DNA of 5,795 nucleotides from the NCBI GenBank assembly GCA_003646715.1, contig QMLL01000128.1:1-5795 (forward strand), written 5' to 3'. A program made the translations under genes and the position numbers. A model generated the notes under the pieces. The model did no database searches and was not told the DNA's origin. It was given only the letters and a program-made list of their open reading frames with translations. Source of the stretch: Deltaproteobacteria bacterium. Lineage in GTDB: Bacteria > Desulfobacterota > Syntrophobacteria > B119-G9. Numbering within the stretch: the stretch's first letter is position 1; each line of letters opens with the position of its first letter. Positions 1-4,620 of the stretch are shown here, piece after piece.

Positions 1-1216
1 CTATGAATGCCGCCCGGGTTTGTTCAGGATTGTTGTGGTAATATCCCGGGAAATGGATATTTTTAACGATGAGTTCCCCTATCGTTTTACCATCCTTTGG
101 AACCAGTTCATCAGGTTTTGCCTTCTTATATGGATAAATTTTCACAATTCTCAGCAGGTTACCAGGAAGAGGGCAGCCATTTTTCGCTGTTGCGTCACCC
201 TCCCATTTTTCAACCGGATCCCATGGGGACAGCTGATGACAATAAAGAGCTTCTGTTGTACCATCTCCATTAAATACATCCACCTTTAATACATCTCTTA
301 ACCCACGATAGGTTTCACGAGTAATGGGTGCTCCCATAAGCATACAACCTCTCAGGCTGCCCACATCTTTGCTATACCCTTTTTTAACAGCATCAATCAT
401 GGCAATGAACGCGGCAGGTGGCCCCATCATGAAAGTAACCTTCTCCGCTGCAACGGCGTCTAAAACTTCTATGGGATCGAATCGTTTTACACTTACCACC
501 TTCATCCCGCGCATAAAAGCGGGCATATAGGCAGGAATATTTCCCGCAGCATGAAAGTATGGGGCAATAACTAGCAGAATATCACCGGGAATCCAGTGCA
601 TTCCGGCAAGTGAATGAGTCAATCCCGCAATATATGCATCGGCATGATAATGCGGAACTCCTTTCGGTCTTCCGGTAGTTCCGGATGTATAAAGTCTTAG
701 ACATTCGTGAAAAGCGGTTACACCTTCAGGATTGGCTGGTTTCGTTTCAGGAAACTCTGCACTATAACTTTCCAGATCCTTTCTGGAAAGTACAATCTTT
801 GGTTTAAATTCTGACATTTCAACTGCCTGTTTTGCAACCTCCGTTAGATCTTCATCATAAATGAAAACTTTAGGCTCACTATCTTCAAGGCAGTGTGCAA
901 CGTTTCCGGGAGCAAATCTGAAGTTGATTGGCGAAAATATAGCTCCCACCTTCCACGCTGCGTAATTCACAATCATATGATCAACAGTGTTAAATACCAT
1001 GGACATCACCAGATCGCCTGGCTGAACCCCATCTGCTTTGAAAGCATTGGCAATCTTGTTTATTGCGCTGTCAAGTTCTTTGTACGTAAACCTTCTGTTG
1101 CTGCTTAGATCAACATAAGCTTCACGATCAGGATAGGTTTCAGCTGTAGCCTCAAAAGGGAAGTGCATTTGCACCAATTCATCAAATCGCTGTTTAGCTT
1201 CCTTCATAAATGCCAT
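1..1216 (-). CDS. AMP-forming acyl-CoA ligase (ANL superfamily), 3'-truncated by window edge
   Basis: The frame runs from the ATG at 1216 to the left edge without a stop, giving 405 residues. About 115-150 C-terminal residues (the mobile C-domain with the catalytic Lys) lie outside. It would activate a carboxylic acid with ATP, through an acyl-adenylate, to its CoA ester. The start is supported by AAAGGAGGA with AGGAGG 8 nt upstream, and the protein begins MAFMKEAKQRFDEL. Visible motifs are the phosphate loop LYTSGTTGRPKGV (175-187), PYFH (219-222), the A5 region FNGDGTTE (315-322) and GELIVKN (380-386) leading into GYYHN. In the A5 motif the aromatic residue that usually stacks on adenine (GYG.TE or similar) is Asp318. 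The acid cannot be predicted; the general look is of a medium/long-chain or aryl acid ligase. It follows the beta-oxidation-like genes after a 156-nt gap, so it may be co-transcribed or have its own promoter. Its frame is intact in the window, so it is not a pseudogene here. Confidence 0.92.
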   Translation of the reverse strand, partial: MAFMKEAKQRFDELVQMHFPFEATAETYPDREAYVDLSSNRRFTYKELDSAINKIANAFKADGVQPGDLVMSMVFNTVDHMIVNYAAWKVGAIFSPINFRFAPGNVAHCLEDSEPKVFIYDEDLTEVAKQAVEMSEFKPKIVLSRKDLESYSAEFPETKPANPEGVTAFHECLRLYTSGTTGRPKGVPHYHADAYIAGLTHSLAGMHWIPGDILLVIAPYFHAAGNIPAYMPAFMRGMKVVSVKRFDPIEVLDAVAAEKVTFMMGPPAAFIAMIDAVKKGYSKDVGSLRGCMLMGAPITRETYRGLRDVLKVDVFNGDGTTEALYCHQLSPWDPVEKWEGDATAKNGCPLPGNLLRIVKIYPYKKAKPDELVPKDGKTIGELIVKNIHFPGYYHNNPEQTRAAFI

Positions 1217-1372
1217 GGTATCATCCTCCTTTCTTTCTTCTGTCTTATGGTAATAGACTCCAGGCTGTGCCCACCGTGGGAAAAATCATACACAGACCTG
1301 TCTTACCTACCTGTCATTCAATAGTTAAACATGAATAAATGTGATTCCAAAAATTTCGTACTCTACTAAATC
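1217..1372 (-). promoter_or_regulatory. Intergenic region before the acyl-CoA ligase, possible promoter/operator
   Basis: This is the longest gap in the window (156 nt) and contains no coding frame I can support. On the minus strand, in order, it has an AT-rich stretch, two exact GACAGGT direct repeats 13 nt apart (1309-1315 and 1296-1302), TATGAT (1290-1285, one mismatch to a sigma70 -10 box) and the palindrome CCCACGGTGGG (1280-1270). A purine-rich leader then ends in AGGAGG (1230-1225), 8 nt before the ATG. A transcript start about 7 nt after the -10 box would fall in the palindrome, as at a repressor site. No good -35 box exists at 16-18 nt; ATGACA is 21 nt away. The direct repeats could therefore be activator sites, or there may be no promoter here. 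No factor is assigned. Confidence 0.3.
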
Positions 1373-2173
1373 TTACTTCCCTATGAAGTTTGGTTTTCGT
1401 TTTTCCAGGAACGCCGAAATGGCTTCTTTTAAATCTTCGCTATCCAGAAGAGCGCTTTGCAGATTGAGAGAATAATCAAGAGAAGTATCAAGATCCATAT
1501 TAAGGGATTTGTGCATTGCTTCTTTGGTAAGAATAAGAGCCGCAGTAGGACGCTCTGCAATCTTTTCGGCAAATGACGAAACAGCGCCTTCAAATTCATC
1601 ATGGGGGAATACTTTCTCCACCAGACCAAAGCTTGCAGCTTCTTGCGCGCTTATAAAATCACCTGTAAATGCGAAGTATTTTGCTTTCCCCAGGCCAATC
1701 AATCTCGGAAGAAAATAATTTCCTCCCATGTCTGATATGATACCCATATTTGTGTAGCCATGTCCGAATTTCGCTTGATCAGAGGCAACACGAATATCGC
1801 AAGCCATTGCGAGATCCAGTCCCCCGCCCACAACAATCCCATTGATGGCAGCCAGCGTAGGCTTTTCCATAAAATAGATACGTTTTATGACTTCGCAGAA
1901 ATCTTGAATGTAACTTTTCCACTGCCTAGGACTCATCCGAGAAACAGGAATCAAATCCTCCTCAATGTCACCCCCGGCCGAAAAGGCTCTTCCAGCACCT
2001 GTAATTACTATTACCCGAAGATCGCTGTTTTCTGCAGCTAATCTCACGGAATCTAAAAGTTCACGTATGAGTGCTGGTGAAAGAGCATTCAGCTTTTCCG
2101 GACGATTTAACACAATAGTGAGGGTATGGCCTTCCTTTTTTATGAGAATGTTTTGTCCATTAGGTTCAATCAT
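1373..2173 (-). CDS. Enoyl-CoA hydratase/isomerase (crotonase-fold) family protein with atypical active site
   Basis: From the ATG at 2173 the protein has 266 residues, normal for the crotonase family. The family core is clear: an FSAGGD oxyanion-hole segment (64-69), then AAINGIVVGGGLDLAMACD (108-126) with the GGG second oxyanion loop, and SFGLVEKVFP (181-190). The residues that act as acid and base in classical hydratase (Glu144 and Glu164 in rat) align with Asp120 and Tyr140. Instead Asp148 in SDMGG falls where PaaG-type isomerases and 4-chlorobenzoyl-CoA dehalogenase carry a catalytic Asp. A simple hydratase is therefore doubtful. Double-bond isomerisation, ring chemistry or another CoA-ester reaction is possible. 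In the operon it occupies the place of the beta-oxidation hydratase, after thiolase and dehydrogenase. No terminator-like hairpin is visible after its TAA stop. Confidence 0.9.
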   Translation of the reverse strand: MIEPNGQNILIKKEGHTLTIVLNRPEKLNALSPALIRELLDSVRLAAENSDLRVIVITGAGRAFSAGGDIEEDLIPVSRMSPRQWKSYIQDFCEVIKRIYFMEKPTLAAINGIVVGGGLDLAMACDIRVASDQAKFGHGYTNMGIISDMGGNYFLPRLIGLGKAKYFAFTGDFISAQEAASFGLVEKVFPHDEFEGAVSSFAEKIAERPTAALILTKEAMHKSLNMDLDTSLDYSLNLQSALLDSEDLKEAISAFLEKRKPNFIGK

Positions 2174-2181
2174 GTTAGGGT

Positions 2182-2187
2182 CTCCTT
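2182..2187 (-). promoter_or_regulatory. Ribosome binding site that fixes the crotonase start at 2173
   Basis: AAGGAG lies 8 nt before the ATG at 2173. The frame could extend seven codons further to a TTG at 2194, but that start would place this Shine-Dalgarno sequence inside the coding region and has no comparable site in front of it. Confidence 0.8.
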
Positions 2188-2228
2188 GTGGCAACGTAAA
2201 GAATTAAGGGAATCCTCTTTGTTATTTG

Positions 2229-3383
2229 CTACAATCTATATCTTCCTTCTCTGACCGATCCGGTGGGCAGGAATATCTCTTTTCCGAATTGTTCAGCCAG
2301 CCTCTCTAACCTGCGGGTCATTTCAACCGGATCAATATCCTGCGCTGCTTCAATCGGTCCAATTCTCATGTTAGTCGCATTTACCATAGCAGTATCAATA
2401 TCCATGAGAGAGCAAACGCCCATTTCAACAAGCTTTGTGGCTTCGTTAACTTGAAGGGCCAAGAAATCGTTAGGATCAACTTTGTCTGTCGCCTTCGAAA
2501 TGTCGATTTCTGGTTTTCCGTGAGACCAGTCATAGAATCCCTTCCCTGTTTTCTTTCCCAGATGTCCAGATTTTATCTTTTCTTCCAGTGTTCTGTACGG
2601 TTCGTAATCAGGATGAAGATTTTTTGCATAGTACTGCAAGACATGATAATGAACATCAAGCCCTACATAGTCCAATAGTTTACAAGGGCCCATAGGTGCA
2701 CCAAATCTCTCCATAGTAGCGTCTATCTCTTCCGGGGTGGCAATACCTTTATCCAAAATACAACCACGGAGCACATGAGTTGGGGCATTAATTCTATTGA
2801 CTATGAAGCCTGGCACATCCTTTTCTACTCGCACCGGGACTTTATTGATAGATAGACAGAAATCATATCCCTTTTGCATAGTGTTCTCAGAGCTATATTG
2901 GCCCCTTACCACTTCAACTAGCTTCATTATGACCACCGGATTGAAGAAATGGAGACCCAAAACTTTCTCTTTTCTATCTGTGGCTTTAGAGAGTTGAGTT
3001 ATACTTATCGAAGATGTATTAGATGCGAGCAATGCGTGAGGAGGAGCAAATTTGTCCATTTGAGCGAAGATCTCCATCTTCAAGTCTAATATCTCAGGAA
3101 CCGCTTCGATTACAAGGTCTGCTTGCTCCACAGCTTTTCTCATATCAGTGCATGGATAAAGAAGCTCTCTCCGGATTTTCTCATACTCATCCCTTGTTAT
3201 CTTTCCCTTCTTCAGGAACTTTTCCAAGCTATCATTAATTCTCTGCACCCCTTTTTCAAGGAATTCCTGCGTTATGTCTCTCAGGAAGACTTTGTAACCG
3301 GCGAGAAGAGCAACTTCAGCGATTCCATGGCCCATCTCTCCTGCCCCGATAACACTCACTACCCTGATATCACTTCTTCCCAT
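2229..3383 (-). CDS. NAD-dependent 3-hydroxyacyl-CoA dehydrogenase with a second C-terminal 3HCDH domain
   Basis: This 384-residue enzyme would oxidise a 3-hydroxyacyl-CoA to the 3-oxoacyl-CoA with NAD+, feeding the thiolase encoded just upstream. The Rossmann motif is GAGEMGHG (13-20), and Asp36 at the end of beta-2 indicates NAD rather than NADP. The catalytic set of the family is complete: Ser124 in SNTSS, His145 in LGLHFFNP, Glu157 in KLVEVV and Asn196 in PGFIVNR. The His-Glu and Ser-His spacings (12 and 21) equal those of the human enzyme as I recall it. The first helical C-terminal domain runs from about 198 to 290 and ends in GKKTGKGFYDW. Ordinary single-domain bacterial enzymes stop near there (about 280-290 residues). 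This one continues about 95 residues with a second, shorter 3HCDH-like region containing NMRIGPIEAAQ, as in archaeal-type and multidomain proteins but without a fused crotonase domain. The crotonase is instead a separate gene 55 nt downstream. Confidence 0.94.
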   Translation of the reverse strand: MGRSDIRVVSVIGAGEMGHGIAEVALLAGYKVFLRDITQEFLEKGVQRINDSLEKFLKKGKITRDEYEKIRRELLYPCTDMRKAVEQADLVIEAVPEILDLKMEIFAQMDKFAPPHALLASNTSSISITQLSKATDRKEKVLGLHFFNPVVIMKLVEVVRGQYSSENTMQKGYDFCLSINKVPVRVEKDVPGFIVNRINAPTHVLRGCILDKGIATPEEIDATMERFGAPMGPCKLLDYVGLDVHYHVLQYYAKNLHPDYEPYRTLEEKIKSGHLGKKTGKGFYDWSHGKPEIDISKATDKVDPNDFLALQVNEATKLVEMGVCSLMDIDTAMVNATNMRIGPIEAAQDIDPVEMTRRLERLAEQFGKEIFLPTGSVREGRYRL

Positions 3384-3390
3384 CGCTACT

Positions 3391-3395
3391 CTCCT
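3391..3395 (-). promoter_or_regulatory. Ribosome binding site of the 3-hydroxyacyl-CoA dehydrogenase, overlapping the thiolase stop
   Basis: AGGAG lies 7 nt before the ATG at 3383. The thiolase stop codon TAG (3396-3394) shares its last two bases with this site (TAGGAG). The arrangement suggests coupled translation of thiolase and dehydrogenase and supports the ATG at 3383 as the start. Confidence 0.75.
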
Positions 3396-4605
3396 AGGAA
3401 TTTATTCCAAGAATTGTGACAGCCACAACATTCTGATGAGGGAATCCCCCCAGGTTGTGAGTCAGCCCGTAACGAGGGTTCTTAACCAGCCTTTCTTCAG
3501 GCCACCTCTGTAGGAGCTGGTTATAGACTTCAAATATCATTCTCAGCCCCGAAGCTCCAATCGGGTGGCCAAAACACTTGAGTCCTCCGTCCACTTGACA
3601 GGGGATACCACCTCCCTTTAGATCAAAGAAGCCATTAAGAATATCCTCGATGGCACCTCCCCGGGGCGATATTTGAAGATCCTCCATTGTTACAAGCTCT
3701 GTTATGGAAAAGCAGTCATGCACCTCCATCATGCTGATCTCACGGCGGGGATCCTGGATTCCTGCCTCATCATACGCTCTTTTCGCAGCCCGTGTGGTTG
3801 TAAGTACACTTGCCCCATCCCATGCGGTAAACAATGCTTCCTCTCCCGAGCTGCATGCAATCTGTAATGCCTTCACAAGTACCAGATCCTCATTTGTCTT
3901 TATGCTCTTTGCAATTTCCGGTGTCGTTACTATAGCACAGGCAGCCCCGTCGCTCACACCACAACAATCAAACAGCCCCAGCGGATATGCAACCATTGGA
4001 GCCTTCAAAATCTGTTCTTTCGTAACAGATCTTCTCAGGTGGGCTCTCGGGTTCATGGCTCCGTTCTGATGGCTCTTCCATGAAACATGAGCCATGGCCT
4101 CCTTGATCCTTTCCATGGGAATTTTGTACTTCGCGCTATAGGCTGAAGCAAGTTGAGCAAAGGCACCCGGTGCCGTCTTGTTGGCTCCAAGCATTACATC
4201 TATTTCCCCCTCGGTACTCCCCGCCGGAAGTCCTCCGTAGCCTGTATCCTTCAGTTTTTCAACGCCTAAAGCGAAACAAATGTCATAGGCACCTGAAGCC
4301 ACAGCGTAACAGGCGCCTCTGAACGCCTCGGTGCCAGTAGCACACTTATTTTCAACACGAGTAACAGGTAAAAAGGGAAGCTTAAGAGTTGAAGAGAGCG
4401 GAATACCCGATTTGCCAACGCCAATCTCAGGGTAGTACGTCCCAAACCAGCACGCCTGAATTTCATTCTTATCAATTCCGGCATCTTCCAGGCACTGTGT
4501 GAAGGCCTCAACAATGAGATCTTCGCCACCGGCATCCCAACGCTCCCCAAATCTGGTGCAACCCATGCCTAAAATAGCCACTTTATCCCTTATTCCTGAA
4601 GCCAT
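3394..4605 (-). CDS. SCP2-type thiolase (acetyl-CoA C-acyltransferase family)
   Basis: This 403-residue protein would carry out thiolytic cleavage of a 3-oxoacyl-CoA with CoA, or the reverse Claisen condensation, in the cytoplasm. The nucleophile is Cys88 in VENKCATGTEA, matching the family's ENxCASGS motif. A GHPIGASG motif (346-353) gives His347. HDCF at 296-299 is the hallmark of SCP2-type thiolases, in which this Cys (298) is thought to replace the Cys of the usual C-terminal CxG motif. Consistently, the C-terminal motif here is HNLGG (383-387) with no Cys. Length is normal for this subfamily, which is close to archaeal acetoacetyl-CoA thiolases and unlike the FadA type. The ATG start is supported by AGGAGG 9 nt upstream. 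It sits between its probable DUF35 partner (14 nt before) and a hydroxyacyl-CoA dehydrogenase (10 nt after), which favours a beta-oxidation-like role over mevalonate synthesis. The acyl substrate cannot be read from the sequence. Confidence 0.92.
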   Translation of the reverse strand: MASGIRDKVAILGMGCTRFGERWDAGGEDLIVEAFTQCLEDAGIDKNEIQACWFGTYYPEIGVGKSGIPLSSTLKLPFLPVTRVENKCATGTEAFRGACYAVASGAYDICFALGVEKLKDTGYGGLPAGSTEGEIDVMLGANKTAPGAFAQLASAYSAKYKIPMERIKEAMAHVSWKSHQNGAMNPRAHLRRSVTKEQILKAPMVAYPLGLFDCCGVSDGAACAIVTTPEIAKSIKTNEDLVLVKALQIACSSGEEALFTAWDGASVLTTTRAAKRAYDEAGIQDPRREISMMEVHDCFSITELVTMEDLQISPRGGAIEDILNGFFDLKGGGIPCQVDGGLKCFGHPIGASGLRMIFEVYNQLLQRWPEERLVKNPRYGLTHNLGGFPHQNVVAVTILGINS

Positions 4606-4614
4606 CTTGTTCTA

Positions 4615-4620
4615 CCTCCT
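4615..4620 (-). promoter_or_regulatory. Ribosome binding site of the thiolase, overlapping the upstream stop codon
   Basis: AGGAGG lies 9 nt before the ATG at 4605. Its first A is the last base of the TGA stop of the HMGCS-like/DUF35 gene. Ribosomes finishing the upstream gene stop on top of this site, which suggests translational coupling and balanced synthesis of two partner proteins. Confidence 0.8.

Noticed and set aside
1..1216. Possible broken gene at the left edge, since no complete reading frame is present there
   Set aside because: The minus-strand frame from 1216 is open through to base 1 with no stop or frameshift. It lacks a stop only because the window ends.
1317..1372. Rho-independent terminator after the crotonase gene
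   Set aside because: The region is AT-rich, but I find only a 4-bp GAAT/ATTC pairing and no GC-rich stem followed by a T-run.
3397..3408. Inverted repeat GGAAT-TT-ATTCC at the end of the thiolase gene as a possible terminator
   Set aside because: The stem is only 5 AT-rich pairs with a 2-nt loop and no T-run. It overlaps coding sequence and lies directly before the next gene's ribosome binding site.
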